A program made the translations under genes and the position numbers. From Pseudomonas mangiferae (GTDB lineage: Bacteria > Pseudomonadota > Gammaproteobacteria > Pseudomonadales > Pseudomonadaceae): DNA of 64,000 nt. The notes beneath the pieces were generated by a model that searched no databases, was not told the origin of the DNA, and was given only the letters and a program-made list of their open reading frames with translations. Location: positions 62,001 to 126,000 of the forward strand of contig NZ_VJOY01000004.1 in the NCBI RefSeq assembly GCF_007109405.1. Reading direction: 5' to 3'. Position 1 is the first letter of the stretch, and each line of letters opens with the position of its first letter. This document shows, piece by piece, positions 46,648 to 56,638 of the stretch.

Positions 46648-48227
46648 GCCGTATCCCCGCGGCGTTCCAGGGCGCGCCAGCCCTCGCATAGCTGCGCCCG
46701 CAGCGCATCCGGCGGCGAGCGATGGCCATAGGCGAGGTTCTGCCAGTGGCCGGTGAGCAGGCGGGCGAAGGCATCCAGTTCGGCGTCATCCAGGCCGCGT
46801 TGCAGCGCCAGCACCTCGCCCTCGGTATGGGCGCTCTTCAGGGGCAACTGGAAGCGATGCAGCAGGCGGCTGAGCAATGCCCGGTAGAGCAGACCCAGGG
46901 CTTCTCGTGGGTGGCTCGGCCAGAGCCGCTCCACTTCCGCCGCCACGTCGTCCGGGAGGCTTTCCGGCGCCACATCCAGGCCGAACATCAGCGTCGGGGG
47001 CTCGCTGGCGGTACGTGCCGGCCAGGGTCGGCCCAGACGCCGGGCGAAGGCGAACCACCATTCGCGGTAGCGCCAGAGCAGCAGCGCCAGCAGGCCGATC
47101 AGGGTGGCCCAGAGCAGGACCTTCAAGGCTACCGCCAGCCCTTCCAGGTGCTTGCCCAGCAGCATCAGCTTGCGCAGCGCCTCGAAGAACCCGTTGATCG
47201 CCGCTGGATCGCCGGCCTCCTCGGCTTCTTCCTCATTGCCGAAGCGCCAGCGGGTGACCGTCTGCGTGTTGCTGAACGGCGGCTCGCCCAGCAGGCCTTC
47301 GATGGCCTGGTGCGCGGCGTCGCTGGTGAGGGCCTGGTGGGTCAGGCGCTTGCTGGTCGGTTGCAGGGCCTCGGCGGGGATCGGGCAACTGTGGGCGTCG
47401 TCGGCCAGGGCTGGGCGCGGCAGGGGCGCCAGCAGCAGGCAACCGCCCAGCACCAGCAGGTAGGCCACGCCGGTCAGGCGCTGGCGCAGGCGGCGAAACA
47501 CCAGTTCGATGTCCCAGGCTTCCAATCGCGTGCGCCGGTTCAGGTAGAGGGTGAAGCCGCAGGCGACGTAGACCGGTTCCCAGACGATCAGCAGCAGGGC
47601 GTAGAGCGCGTTGGACAGGTGCTCCACCCACAGCCAGCGGTTCTCGTCGGCGGCGAGGTCGAGCAGCTTCTGCCAGTCCATGTCGGTCTTCACCTGCTGC
47701 GGCAGCAACAGGAACAGCAGGGCGGTGAGTCCGGCCCAGAGGGCCCATTCCACGTGGGCGCCGATGACCGTGAGCAGGCTCGCCGGGCGGCTCTCGCCGA
47801 ACCCCAGCACCGTCAGGCGCTGGCTGCGCGCCTTGCCGGCGAGCCCTTCCAGCTGCAGCACCGGCAGGTCGAAGCTGCGGGTCAGGCTCAGTCGGCGCCA
47901 GGTCAGGCTGGCCAGCAGCTGCGGCTTGAGCAGACCGGGCAGCGCCCGCAGGGCGTCCCGCAGCCGGGGCGTGTCGCCGAACAGCGACCGCGACAGGATG
48001 TGCAGCGGCAGGCGGTCGAACGCCGGCTTGAGCAGCCAGAAGCAGAACATCGCCCAGCCCGGCTGCTGCCACAGCAGCAGGCTCAGCAGGACGAACACCG
48101 GCAGGGTCATCAGTGCCCAGCTGGCGGTCAGCAGGCCGGCATGCCGACGCGCCAGCAGCACGCCGAGGTCCATGGCTTCCCAGGCGTTGCGCGGCCGGAT
48201 GGCCACCGCGGCATCAGTCAGGCGCAT
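46644..48227 (-). CDS. DUF4129 domain membrane protein
   Basis: This 527-residue protein has four to six N-terminal membrane helices, a periplasmic section (ADDAHSCPIPAEALQPTSKRL...), another helix (~385-405) and a C-terminal DUF4129 domain (AEVERLWPSHPREALGLLYRALLSRLLHRFQLPLKSAHTEGEVL), resembling transglutaminase-associated domains. It is coupled to DUF4350 (ATGA) and overlaps the SpoIIM-like gene by 14 bases. Confidence 0.87.
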   Translation of the reverse strand: MRLTDAAVAIRPRNAWEAMDLGVLLARRHAGLLTASWALMTLPVFVLLSLLLWQQPGWAMFCFWLLKPAFDRLPLHILSRSLFGDTPRLRDALRALPGLLKPQLLASLTWRRLSLTRSFDLPVLQLEGLAGKARSQRLTVLGFGESRPASLLTVIGAHVEWALWAGLTALLFLLLPQQVKTDMDWQKLLDLAADENRWLWVEHLSNALYALLLIVWEPVYVACGFTLYLNRRTRLEAWDIELVFRRLRQRLTGVAYLLVLGGCLLLAPLPRPALADDAHSCPIPAEALQPTSKRLTHQALTSDAAHQAIEGLLGEPPFSNTQTVTRWRFGNEEEAEEAGDPAAINGFFEALRKLMLLGKHLEGLAVALKVLLWATLIGLLALLLWRYREWWFAFARRLGRPWPARTASEPPTLMFGLDVAPESLPDDVAAEVERLWPSHPREALGLLYRALLSRLLHRFQLPLKSAHTEGEVLALQRGLDDAELDAFARLLTGHWQNLAYGHRSPPDALRAQLCEGWRALERRGDTA

Positions 48228-49194
48228 GCGGCGAACGCCCTACCAGCAGAAAATAGGCGCCCACCAGCAGCCACAGGCCGCCGCCGATGAGGTACTTGAG
48301 CCAGGTGGCGGAGAGCGCGATGGAGGACCAGTAGGCCTCGATGAACGCGGCGATCAGCAGCATGACGATCACCCCCGCCACCAGCTTCACGCTTTCGCTG
48401 GCGGCCCGGCGCAGCGCCTCGGCCCGTGGCAACCGCCCCGGCGCCAGCAGCGCCCAGCCCAGCTGCAGCCCGGCGGCGCCGGCGAAGGTGATGGCGGTCA
48501 GCTCGAAGGCACCGTGGCCGATCACGAAGGACCAGAAGGTCTCGGTGTAGCCGATCTCGCTCAGGTGGCCGGCCACCGCGCCGATGGTGATGCCGTTGAA
48601 CAGCAGGAAGAACAGGCTGCCGAGGCCGAACAGCAGGCCGCCGGCGAAGGTTTGGAAGGCGATGCCGATGTTGTTCATGATGTAGTGGCCGAACATCATC
48701 CAGTCATCGCCGGAGCCGCGCTCGCTGAGCGGGCCGATGCGCCGGGCATCGGGGTCGTACATGGATTCCATCGACGCCACCTGGGCCGGGTCCATGACGC
48801 TGTAGACCAGGTCCGGGAAGACGTACACCAGTCCGCCCATCAGCAGCAGGCTGCCATAGAACAGCAGGCTGGCCAGGGCGACGCTGCGCCACTGTTCCCG
48901 CACCAGGCGCGGGAAGCCGGCCAGCAGGAACCCCAGCAGGTCGGCGGCCAGGTGGCTGCGGTGGCGGTAGAACTGCTGGTGGGCGCGCATCGCCAGGCCT
49001 TGCAGGCGCTCCACCAGGTGGCTGCCGTAGCCGCGGGTCTCGGCCAGGGCCAACTGCTGGCACAGCTGCCGGTAGTCGGCGGCGAAGCGGGTGCTGGCCT
49101 CGGCATCGGCCTTGCTCTTCTCCAGGGCCTCCAGCTGGACAGTGAAGGCGGCCCAGGCGTCGCGGTGGCGGGCCTCGAACTGGCTCTGCTTCAT
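48214..49194 (-). CDS. SpoIIM/DUF95-family membrane protein
   Basis: This 326-residue protein has a soluble helical N-terminus (MKQSQFEARHRDAWAAF) followed by about six membrane helices, including NNIGIAFQTFAGGLLFGLGSLFFLLFNGITIGAVAGHL, typical of the stage II sporulation protein M superfamily found outside spore-formers as part of MoxR operons. It is coupled to the upstream RDD gene by ATGA. Confidence 0.88.
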   Translation of the reverse strand: MKQSQFEARHRDAWAAFTVQLEALEKSKADAEASTRFAADYRQLCQQLALAETRGYGSHLVERLQGLAMRAHQQFYRHRSHLAADLLGFLLAGFPRLVREQWRSVALASLLFYGSLLLMGGLVYVFPDLVYSVMDPAQVASMESMYDPDARRIGPLSERGSGDDWMMFGHYIMNNIGIAFQTFAGGLLFGLGSLFFLLFNGITIGAVAGHLSEIGYTETFWSFVIGHGAFELTAITFAGAAGLQLGWALLAPGRLPRAEALRRAASESVKLVAGVIVMLLIAAFIEAYWSSIALSATWLKYLIGGGLWLLVGAYFLLVGRSPHAPD

Positions 49195-49922
49195 AGGGGA
49201 TCCACCAGGCCGCGGGCGATGCCGTTGAGGCGGGCCTCGGCCTGTTCCGCCGGCACTTCCAGGGGTTCGGCCAGCAGGCTCGCCAGCTCGGTGCGGCGCG
49301 CCGCGGACAGGCTGGCATGGCGCTCGGCGAAACCCATCACAGCGTTCTGCTCGTCCCGGCTCAAGGAGAACGGCGCGCGCTGCGCTGGGGCTTCCGGCAG
49401 CGCCGGCACCTGGGGCTCCTCGTCGCGATAGACCACCAGGGTGCCGGCGGCCAGGTCGCCGAGGCGCTTGAATGTGGGGTTGGCCAGGCAACTGAGAATG
49501 CCCAGGGTATAGCCGAACGGCAGCATGTCGACGACGCGCAGCAGGTTGCGTACCAGGGAGGCCGACCAGCCCACCGGGGTGCCGTCGTCGTGCACCACGC
49601 GCAGGCCCATGAACCGCTTGCCCGGCGAGCGGCCCTGGGCGAGCACTTCGAACAGCACCATGTACCACCAGGTCATGAGGAAGGTGAGGATCAGCCCCAG
49701 GCCCATGCCGAAGCGGCCCAGCCAGATCAGCAGGAAGAACATCAGCAGCATCAGCCCGCCGCGGATCAGCAGGTCGATGCCGTAGGCCAGGCTGCGGGGC
49801 AGCAGGCCCGCGGGGCGCAGGATCAGGTCGATGCCTTCCGGCGTCTCCACGTGGTGGCGGGTGTCCAGGAGCCCGGCGCGCGGAGGCGCGGCCGGGTCGG
49901 CGGAGGGCGGGATCGGAGACAT
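49191..49922 (-). CDS. RDD-family membrane protein
   Basis: This 243-residue protein is the first gene of the coupled MoxR operon. It has an N-terminal cytosolic segment, RSLAYGIDLLIRGGLMLLMFFLLIW (R and D of the RDD motif), QGRSPGKRFMGLRVVHDDGTPVGW, and a C-terminal regulatory tail. RDD proteins are small membrane proteins, some linked to transport. The ATG at 49922 lacks a strong Shine-Dalgarno, so the start is moderately certain. Confidence 0.85.
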   Translation of the reverse strand: MSPIPPSADPAAPPRAGLLDTRHHVETPEGIDLILRPAGLLPRSLAYGIDLLIRGGLMLLMFFLLIWLGRFGMGLGLILTFLMTWWYMVLFEVLAQGRSPGKRFMGLRVVHDDGTPVGWSASLVRNLLRVVDMLPFGYTLGILSCLANPTFKRLGDLAAGTLVVYRDEEPQVPALPEAPAQRAPFSLSRDEQNAVMGFAERHASLSAARRTELASLLAEPLEVPAEQAEARLNGIARGLVDPL

Positions 49923-49994
49923 TCGGCGGGGTCGCAGGGCATGAAGCCCGATGCTAGCGAGCACCGGGCACAGAGGCAACCGTAGCGGCGCGGC

Positions 49995-50795
49995 TCAGCG
50001 AGGCGCCGGCAGCACGCCGAAGATGATGCGGTAGAGCACGCCCAGGGTCAGTACGGCGAAGGGGAAGGTCCAGATCAGGCCGATGCCGAAGGGAATGGCG
50101 CTGACCATCATCACCACGCTCACCACCAGGAACAGCCCCAGCACCTTGAACCAGTGCTGGCCGACGGCCTTGCGCGAGGCTTCCATGGCTTGCCAGGGAG
50201 ACAGGCCGCGCTCCACCACCAGCGGGATGGCCAGCACGTAGGACAGCGCCAGGTAGATGCCGGGAATCACGAACAGGAGGTAGCCGATGACGGTCAGCAG
50301 GGTCATCAGCAGGGCGGCAACGATCACCGGGACGGTACGGCCGAAATGGTTGAACAGCTCGTTGAAGCGCACCGGCTGGCCCGCGGCGCGACGGATGCCG
50401 ACCATGGTGATGCCGGCCATGAACGGGTAAGCGATGGCGGTGCTCAGCAGCGTGAACACCAGGAAGCCGAACACCAGGGCCAGCAGGGCGACGCCCGAAC
50501 TGGCGCCGCCGCCCAGCATGCCGATGCCCATCACGCCGGCGAAACCGACCATGCCCAGCATCGACAGCAGGCTCATCAGCGCCCAGAGCGCGACGTACAT
50601 CACCACCAGGCCGCCGATGATGATGCCCTTGGTGCCGCTCACCAGCGCCCAGGCTTCGCTCATCAGGGCGCCGATCTGGAAGTCGTAGCGGCGGGCGAGC
50701 GCCTCGGAGATGGTCGGCACCGCGGCCTGGTCGGGTTGTTCCTGCAGGGCACTGCCAGGGGCTGCATACGGGTTCTGCGAAAGGACGTCGTTCAT
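49995..50795 (-). CDS. Multi-pass membrane protein of unknown function
   Basis: This 266-residue protein has a soluble N-terminus (MNDVLSQNPYAAPGSALQEQ) and five to six membrane helices. The conserved stretch GRTVPVIVAALLMTLLTVIGYLLFVIPGIYLALSYVLAIPLVVERGLSPWQAMEASRKAV resembles DUF975/glycerophosphoryl-diester-like membrane domains. No catalytic residues are seen. It is divergent from sbcB (141 bases between starts). Confidence 0.75.
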   Translation of the reverse strand: MNDVLSQNPYAAPGSALQEQPDQAAVPTISEALARRYDFQIGALMSEAWALVSGTKGIIIGGLVVMYVALWALMSLLSMLGMVGFAGVMGIGMLGGGASSGVALLALVFGFLVFTLLSTAIAYPFMAGITMVGIRRAAGQPVRFNELFNHFGRTVPVIVAALLMTLLTVIGYLLFVIPGIYLALSYVLAIPLVVERGLSPWQAMEASRKAVGQHWFKVLGLFLVVSVVMMVSAIPFGIGLIWTFPFAVLTLGVLYRIIFGVLPAPR

Positions 50796-50936
50796 GGCGT
50801 TTACTATCCGAAGCCTGTAAAAAGCGGACATGCTAGGCACCCGCGCCCCGCGCGGCAAGGTGCCATCATTCGCACTGTGCGGCCCGTCAACATTTGCCGC
50901 GTCGGCACGACGCCATCCGTTCTGCAAGGACTCCGC

Positions 50937-52367
50937 GTGACCTCCAGCATCTTCTGGTACGACTACGAAACCACTGGCATCGACCCCCGGTGCGATCGCC
51001 CGCTGCAGGTCGCGGGCATCCGCACCGACGAGGCACTGAACCCCATCGGCGAGCCGCTCAACCTCTACTGCCGGCTTTCCGACGACATCCTGCCGCATCC
51101 CGTGGCGTGCCAGGTGACCGGTATCCGTCCGGCCACGCTGGCGCAGAAAGGATTGGACGAAGCGCACTTCGTCGCGCGCCTGCATGCGGAACTGGCCCAG
51201 CCGGGCACCTGCACTGCGGGCTACAACAGCCTGCGCTTCGACGACGAAGTCACCCGCTACACCCTGTATCGCAATTTCCATGACCCCTATGGCCGCGAAT
51301 GGCAGGGCGGCAACAGCCGCTGGGACCTCATCGACCTGGTGCGTAGCACCTTCGCACTGCGCCCGGAAGGGCTGGTCTGGCCGGAAGAACAGGGGCGGAT
51401 CAGCCTGCGCCTGGACCTGCTCACCCGGGCCAATGGCATCGAGCACACCCACGCCCACGACGCGCTCTCGGACGTTCGCGCCACTATCGCCCTGGCGCGG
51501 CTGATCCGCGAGCGGCAGCCGCGCCTCTACGCCTATTTCTTCCGCCTGCGCCACAAGCAGCGGGTCCAGGAGCAGATCCAGCTCTTGCAGCCGCTGTTGC
51601 ACGTGTCCGGGCGGTTCGCCGCCGACCGCCATTTCCTCTCGGTGGCGCTGCCCCTGGCCTGGCACCCGCGCAATCGCAATGCCCTGGTGGTCCTCGACCT
51701 GGTTCATCCGCCGGAGTCCTTCCTGGAGCGGGATGCCGAGACCCTCAAGCGCCTGCTCTACACCCGGCGCGCCGACCTGGCAGAAGGCGAACTGCCGGTG
51801 CCGTTGAAGCTGCTGCACATCAATCGCTGCCCCATCGTGGCGCCGCTGTCGGTGGTGCGCGAAGAGGACCGCGAGCGTCTGGGCCTGGACCTGTCGCTTT
51901 ACGTGCAACGGGCGACGCAGGTCCGCGACGCGCAACTTCATTGGCAGGACAAACTGGAACACGTCTACGGGCGCGACGAGTTCGTTCCCCATGGCGATCC
52001 GGAACAACAGTTGTATGACGGATTCTTCGGCGACCGTGACCGGCGTTTATGCGAGCAGGTGCGCCAGGCCGATCCACTGGAGTTGGCGCGCGGTGTCTGG
52101 CCCTTCGATGATCCTCGCTTGCCCGAGTTGCTGTTCCGATATCGAGCAAGAAACTTTCCGCAGACTTTGAGTGCCGAGGAGCAGGTTCGCTGGCAGGCAT
52201 TCTGCCGGGATCGCCTGAGTGTCGCGGAATGGGGGGCGCCGAATACCCTGGCGGATTTCGACCAGGCCCTGCAGGCGCAGTTGAAAGAAACGGATGCCGC
52301 GGGAACGGCGCTGTTGCTGGAGTGGCGCGGATATGCGGATCAACTGCGGCGGCGTCACGGTTTATAA
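50937..52367 (+). CDS. sbcB: Exodeoxyribonuclease I
   Basis: This 476-residue enzyme degrades single-stranded DNA 3' to 5'. DEDDh motifs: FWYDYETTGIDP (D and E of ExoI), a middle YNSLRFDDEVTRYTLYRNFHDPY, and HDALSDVRATIALARLI (His and Asp). The SH3-like and C-terminal extended regions fit ExoI length. The start is GTG with AAGGA 8 bases upstream, as the protein begins TSSIFWYDYET. Together with sbcCD it belongs to the set whose loss changes recombination pathways. Confidence 0.96.
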   Translation: MTSSIFWYDYETTGIDPRCDRPLQVAGIRTDEALNPIGEPLNLYCRLSDDILPHPVACQVTGIRPATLAQKGLDEAHFVARLHAELAQPGTCTAGYNSLRFDDEVTRYTLYRNFHDPYGREWQGGNSRWDLIDLVRSTFALRPEGLVWPEEQGRISLRLDLLTRANGIEHTHAHDALSDVRATIALARLIRERQPRLYAYFFRLRHKQRVQEQIQLLQPLLHVSGRFAADRHFLSVALPLAWHPRNRNALVVLDLVHPPESFLERDAETLKRLLYTRRADLAEGELPVPLKLLHINRCPIVAPLSVVREEDRERLGLDLSLYVQRATQVRDAQLHWQDKLEHVYGRDEFVPHGDPEQQLYDGFFGDRDRRLCEQVRQADPLELARGVWPFDDPRLPELLFRYRARNFPQTLSAEEQVRWQAFCRDRLSVAEWGAPNTLADFDQALQAQLKETDAAGTALLLEWRGYADQLRRRHGL

Positions 52368-52389
52368 CGGGGCCTCGTGACGCACCAAT

Positions 52390-52418
52390 AAAAAACGCCA
52401 GCGAGGCTGGCGTTTTTT
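52390..52418. terminator. Bidirectional terminator between sbcB and mvaT
   Basis: AAAAAACGCCAGC and its exact complement flank a 3-base loop, with A- and T-tracts on both strands. Confidence 0.93.
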
Positions 52419-52430
52419 ATTTCAAGGTGC

Positions 52431-52808
52431 TTAGCCCAGGAGGGTGGACCAGGCTTCTACTTCGTCACCGCCCCACTTGGCTTTCCATTCTTTCAGGGTC
52501 TTGTGGTTGCCACCCTTGGTCTCGATGGTCTCGCCGGTGTGCGGGTTCTTGTATTGCTTGACCTTGCGGGCGCGCTTGCTGGCCGGGGCAGCCTTGACGC
52601 TGCGCGGTGCCTTGCTGGGCTTGGCTTCCGGGTCGAGCAGCGAAACGATATCGCGCAGGGACTTTTGATATTCGCCCATCAGGCTGCGCAGTTTGCCTTC
52701 GAATTCCAGTTCCTTTTTCAGCTTCTCGTCCTGGGACAGAGCCTTCAAGCGCTCTTGCAGTTCTTTGATCTGCTCTTCTGTAGTGCGGTATTCGTTGATC
52801 AGCGACAT
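52431..52808 (-). CDS. mvaT: H-NS-family xenogeneic silencer MvaT
   Basis: This 125-residue protein starts MSLINEYRTTEEQIKELQERLKALSQDEKLKKELEFEGKLR, a coiled-coil oligomerisation domain, followed by a linker and the C-terminal DNA-binding module VKQYKNPHTGETIETKGGNHKTLKEWKAKWG, which reads AT-rich minor grooves. MvaT silences foreign AT-rich DNA in pseudomonads. The AT-rich SIR2 module of the defence island in this window is the type of DNA it would bind. Confidence 0.96.
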   Translation of the reverse strand: MSLINEYRTTEEQIKELQERLKALSQDEKLKKELEFEGKLRSLMGEYQKSLRDIVSLLDPEAKPSKAPRSVKAAPASKRARKVKQYKNPHTGETIETKGGNHKTLKEWKAKWGGDEVEAWSTLLG

Positions 52809-53095
52809 GACGGCTTACCTTGGATTCGGGAGGAACAATTGATACATGCAAACAATAATAGTCAGGCGGTTTAGCCAAGTAAACATGTATGAAAACTTTT
52901 GTGCGAAATAGCGAACTTGTAAATAATTCGTCAAGCGCCCGCGAGGAGAGTTCAACTCCTTGTATAGCGTGGGGCAATTAGGCGGACGATCGCCTTCGTT
53001 GGAGTCCGCTATCCACCCTGGCGGGCGTCGCCGATTACTGAAGTTTTCCTCGGCACTGGCTAGAATGGCCGCTCCATGAAGTTCCGGAGTTTCCC
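52809..53095. promoter_or_regulatory. AT-rich divergent promoter region, mvaT/purU
   Basis: The 287-base gap is notably AT-rich near mvaT (52835-52930), which would allow binding of MvaT to its own promoter; autoregulation is known for MvaT/H-NS proteins. GGAGGA lies just upstream of mvaT. No other gene is seen. Confidence 0.5.
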
Positions 53096-53947
53096 ATGCG
53101 CACTTTTCGGCTGGTGATCGCCTGCCCCGACCGGGTCGGGATCGTCGCCAAGGTCAGTAACTTTCTGGCCACCTACAACGGCTGGATCACCGAGGCCAGC
53201 CATCATTCGGATAACCAGAGCGGCTGGTTCTTCATGCGGCATGAAATCCGTGCGGACTCCCTGCCGTTCGACCTGGACGGTTTCCGCCAGGCCTTCGCGC
53301 CCATCGCCCGGGAGTTCTCCATGGAGTGGCGGATCACCGACTCGGCGGTGAAGAAGCGCGTGGTGCTCATGGCGAGTCGCGAATCCCATTGCCTGGCGGA
53401 CCTGCTGCACCGCTGGCAGAGCGACGAACTGGATTGCGAGATCCCCTGCGTGATCGCCAACCACGACGTGCTGCGCAGCATGGTGGAGTGGCACGGTATC
53501 CCGTACTTCCACGTACCAGTGGACCCCCAGGACAAGCAGCCGGCGTTCGACGAGGTGTCGCGCCTGGTGGAAGAACACCGGGCCGACGTGGTGGTGCTGG
53601 CCCGCTACATGCAAATCCTGCCGCCCGACCTGTGCCGGCGCTATGCGCACCGGGTGATCAACATCCACCACAGCTTCCTGCCGTCCTTCATCGGCGCCAA
53701 ACCCTACCACCAGGCCTCCCTGCGGGGCGTGAAGCTGATCGGCGCCACCTGTCACTACGTCACCGAGGAGTTGGACGCCGGACCGATCATCGAGCAGGAC
53801 GTGGTCCGCGTCAGCCATCGCGACAGCGTGGAAGACATGGTGCGGCTGGGCAAGGACGTGGAGAAGATGGCGCTGGCCCGGGGCCTGCGCTATCACTTGG
53901 AAGACCGGGTGCTGGTCCACGATAACAAGACCGTGGTCTTCGACTGA
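53096..53947 (+). CDS. purU: Formyltetrahydrofolate deformylase
   Basis: This 283-residue protein has an N-terminal ACT domain (FRLVIACPDRVGIVAKVSNFLATYNGWITEASHH) and a C-terminal formyltransferase-fold domain with NIHHSFLPSFIGAKPYHQA and the GATCHYVTEELDAGPII motif carrying the catalytic Asn-His-Asp set. It hydrolyses 10-formyl-THF to THF and formate and so balances the one-carbon pool. It is followed by a small ORF on the same strand. Confidence 0.96.
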   Translation: MRTFRLVIACPDRVGIVAKVSNFLATYNGWITEASHHSDNQSGWFFMRHEIRADSLPFDLDGFRQAFAPIAREFSMEWRITDSAVKKRVVLMASRESHCLADLLHRWQSDELDCEIPCVIANHDVLRSMVEWHGIPYFHVPVDPQDKQPAFDEVSRLVEEHRADVVVLARYMQILPPDLCRRYAHRVINIHHSFLPSFIGAKPYHQASLRGVKLIGATCHYVTEELDAGPIIEQDVVRVSHRDSVEDMVRLGKDVEKMALARGLRYHLEDRVLVHDNKTVVFD

Positions 53948-54011
53948 GGTCGGGCCCGGTTCCGCCTGCCGGCACTGCCGATGCCGCGGGCGGCGAACCC
54001 AGGAGGCCCCG

Positions 54012-54197
54012 ATGAAAGATCCCCTGCAACGCGGCACGTCCAGCCCGCCCCCGGTCCTCGGGGAGGGCTGTGTGCGGCGTTACGACGTGTCCGAGCTGGA
54101 CGACAGCTACGGCACCGAATTTCCCGAGGCCGAGCGTTTGTGGCAACGCCTGCAGGACGCTCCGGAGAGCGACGAGCCCGACGACCCGGCCGTCTGA
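54012..54197 (+). CDS. Small acidic hypothetical protein
   Basis: A 61-residue ORF (MKDPLQRGTSSPPPVLGEGCVRRYDVSELDDSYGTEFPEAERLWQRLQDAPESDEPDDPAV) with a strong AGGAGG 7 bases before its ATG, 64 bases after purU. It is acidic, without a signal peptide or known domain. It ends one base before the stop of the convergent DUF1244-HopJ gene. Confidence 0.6.
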   Translation: MKDPLQRGTSSPPPVLGEGCVRRYDVSELDDSYGTEFPEAERLWQRLQDAPESDEPDDPAV

Positions 54198-54198
54198 A

Positions 54199-54831
<633 letters not shown>

Positions 54832-54856
54832 GGACGCTCCTCGGGATTCGGAAAGG

Positions 54857-55225
54857 TCAGCGGTGGCTCGCCAGGGCGATGGACACCGACTCGGCGAAAC
54901 GCAGCGCGTGGGGCTTGTCCACCTCCACTTCGGCATAGCGCACGTCGGGGTGCTGCATCACCAGGTCGAGGATTTCCTGGGTGAGCCGCTCCAGCAGGGC
55001 GAAGCGGTTCTCCTCGACGTGGCGGATGATCGCCTTGGTGATGGTGCGGTAGTTCAGGGCGTGCTCGATGTCGTTGTCGCGCACCGCGTCGTCGGCCGGG
55101 TAGAGGATGGTCAGGTTGATCAGCACATCCTGCTTGTTGAGGATTTCCTCCTCCTTGATGCCGATGTAGGTGCGCAGGCGCAGGTCCTTGACGCGGATGC
55201 GCGCCATTCCGGGCTCCAGTCGCAT
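54857..55225 (-). CDS. folX: Dihydroneopterin triphosphate 2'-epimerase
   Basis: This 122-residue protein of the FolB/FolX fold contains [58 protein letters not shown], typical of FolX rather than FolB. It epimerises dihydroneopterin triphosphate towards dihydromonapterin. Its ATG follows immediately after the folE stop (no gap), so translation is coupled. With FolE and FolM it forms the tetrahydromonapterin pathway, which in Pseudomonas supplies phenylalanine hydroxylase. Confidence 0.92.
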   Translation of the reverse strand: MRLEPGMARIRVKDLRLRTYIGIKEEEILNKQDVLINLTILYPADDAVRDNDIEHALNYRTITKAIIRHVEENRFALLERLTQEILDLVMQHPDVRYAEVEVDKPHALRFAESVSIALASHR

Positions 55226-55786
55226 CTATCGGCTCCGGTTGATCAGCTGCAGGAATTCCTGGCGGGTGGTGCTGGATTCGCGGAACGTCCCCAGCATGAC
55301 CGAGGTGACCATCTGCGAGTTCTGCTTCTCCACGCCGCGCATCATCATGCACATGTGCTGTGCCTCGATCACCACCGCCACGCCAGCCGCCTGGGTCACC
55401 CCGGCGATGGCCTCGGCGATTTGCCGGGTGAGGTTCTCCTGGATCTGCAGGCGGCGGGCGTACATGTCGACGATGCGCGCCACCTTGGACAGCCCCAGCA
55501 CGCGCCCGGTGGGCATGTAGGCCACGTGGGCCTTGCCGATGAAGGGCAGCAGGTGGTGCTCGCAGAGGGAGTAGAGCTCCACGTCCCTGACGATCACCAT
55601 CTCGTCGTTGTCGGACGCGAACAGCGCGCCGTTCACCACCTCTTCCAGGCTCTTGCCGTAGCCATTGCACAGGTACTGCATGGCCTTGGCGGCGCGCTTG
55701 GGCGTGTCCACCAGGCCTTCGCGCTCGGGGTCTTCGCCGAGGCCGAGGAGGATTTCACGGTAGTGTTCGGGCAGGTGTGGATTCAT
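55226..55786 (-). CDS. folE: GTP cyclohydrolase I
   Basis: This 186-residue enzyme makes dihydroneopterin triphosphate from GTP. The zinc site and catalytic motifs [21 protein letters not shown] and [20 protein letters not shown] are present. GAGGA precedes the ATG at 55786, favouring it over an ATG eight codons earlier. Second gene of folM-folE-folX. Confidence 0.95.
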   Translation of the reverse strand: MNPHLPEHYREILLGLGEDPEREGLVDTPKRAAKAMQYLCNGYGKSLEEVVNGALFASDNDEMVIVRDVELYSLCEHHLLPFIGKAHVAYMPTGRVLGLSKVARIVDMYARRLQIQENLTRQIAEAIAGVTQAAGVAVVIEAQHMCMMMRGVEKQNSQMVTSVMLGTFRESSTTRQEFLQLINRSR

Positions 55787-55806
55787 CGAAAGGTCCTCGC
55801 GGTCGG

Positions 55807-56511
55807 TCACTTCAGGTGACGGCCGCCGTTCACGGTAAGGGTGGTGCCGGTGACGTAAGGGTTATCCAGCAGGTAGCGCAGGCTCTGGTAGATCACCGCC
55901 GGGCCGGGCTCGATGCCCAGGGCGGACTTGGCCAGGGCCTTCTCGCGGTAAGCGTCGTCGTCGCCGTCGTTGAACAGGATCAGCGCCGGGGCGATGCCGT
56001 TGACCTTGATCGCCGGGGCGTAGCGCGCGGCGAACGACAGGGTCAGGTTCTCCAGGCCGGCCTTGCTGGCGCTGTAGGCGATGTGCCGGGCGCTGCCCGT
56101 GCGGACCACGTCGTCGCCGATGTGGACGATATCCCCCGGCTGCGAACAGCGCAGCAGCTCGGCGCAGCGCAGGTTGATCAGGTAGGGCGCCAGCATGTGC
56201 ACGCCCACCATCCGCTGGAAGTCCTCGGCCTCGTGGCCGTCGCGTTCCGCGTGCCATTCCGAGGCGTTGTGGACGATGGCGCGCAGGCAGTCGGTGTGGC
56301 GTTTCAGGGTCTCGACGAAGGCCTCGATGCCGCTGGGCTCCGACAGGTCCGCCTGCAAGGCCAGGGCGCCGCGCTCACGCAGGCGGACAATGCCTTCCTG
56401 TTCCCGGCGATAGCTGACGATCAGCGCGTGGCCGTCGTCCAGCAGGCGTTCGGCACAATACAGGCCGATGCGCTGGCCGGCGCCGGTGATCAGGATGGGA
56501 GCCACGCTCAT
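55807..56511 (-). CDS. folM: Dihydromonapterin reductase (SDR family)
   Basis: This 234-residue short-chain dehydrogenase has the Rossmann motif [12 protein letters not shown] (6-17; GxxxRxG typical of FolM/pteridine reductases), VHNASEW and the catalytic YxxxK in AYSASKAG. It reduces dihydromonapterin to tetrahydromonapterin with NADPH. First gene of the operon; the ATG was placed at [10 protein letters not shown] because the extra upstream residues lack family similarity. Confidence 0.92.
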   Translation of the reverse strand: MSVAPILITGAGQRIGLYCAERLLDDGHALIVSYRREQEGIVRLRERGALALQADLSEPSGIEAFVETLKRHTDCLRAIVHNASEWHAERDGHEAEDFQRMVGVHMLAPYLINLRCAELLRCSQPGDIVHIGDDVVRTGSARHIAYSASKAGLENLTLSFAARYAPAIKVNGIAPALILFNDGDDDAYREKALAKSALGIEPGPAVIYQSLRYLLDNPYVTGTTLTVNGGRHLK

Positions 56512-56638
56512 GGGCGTCTCGTCGGAAAGCAGGGAGTCGAGCCGGGGGACGGTAGCGCAGCGTCGGCCTTTGTACAACCACGGGAACCGTGGGGGTTAGG
56601 GCGAGCGGCGCAGGCGCGCCGCTTGCCTCGAACCGGTC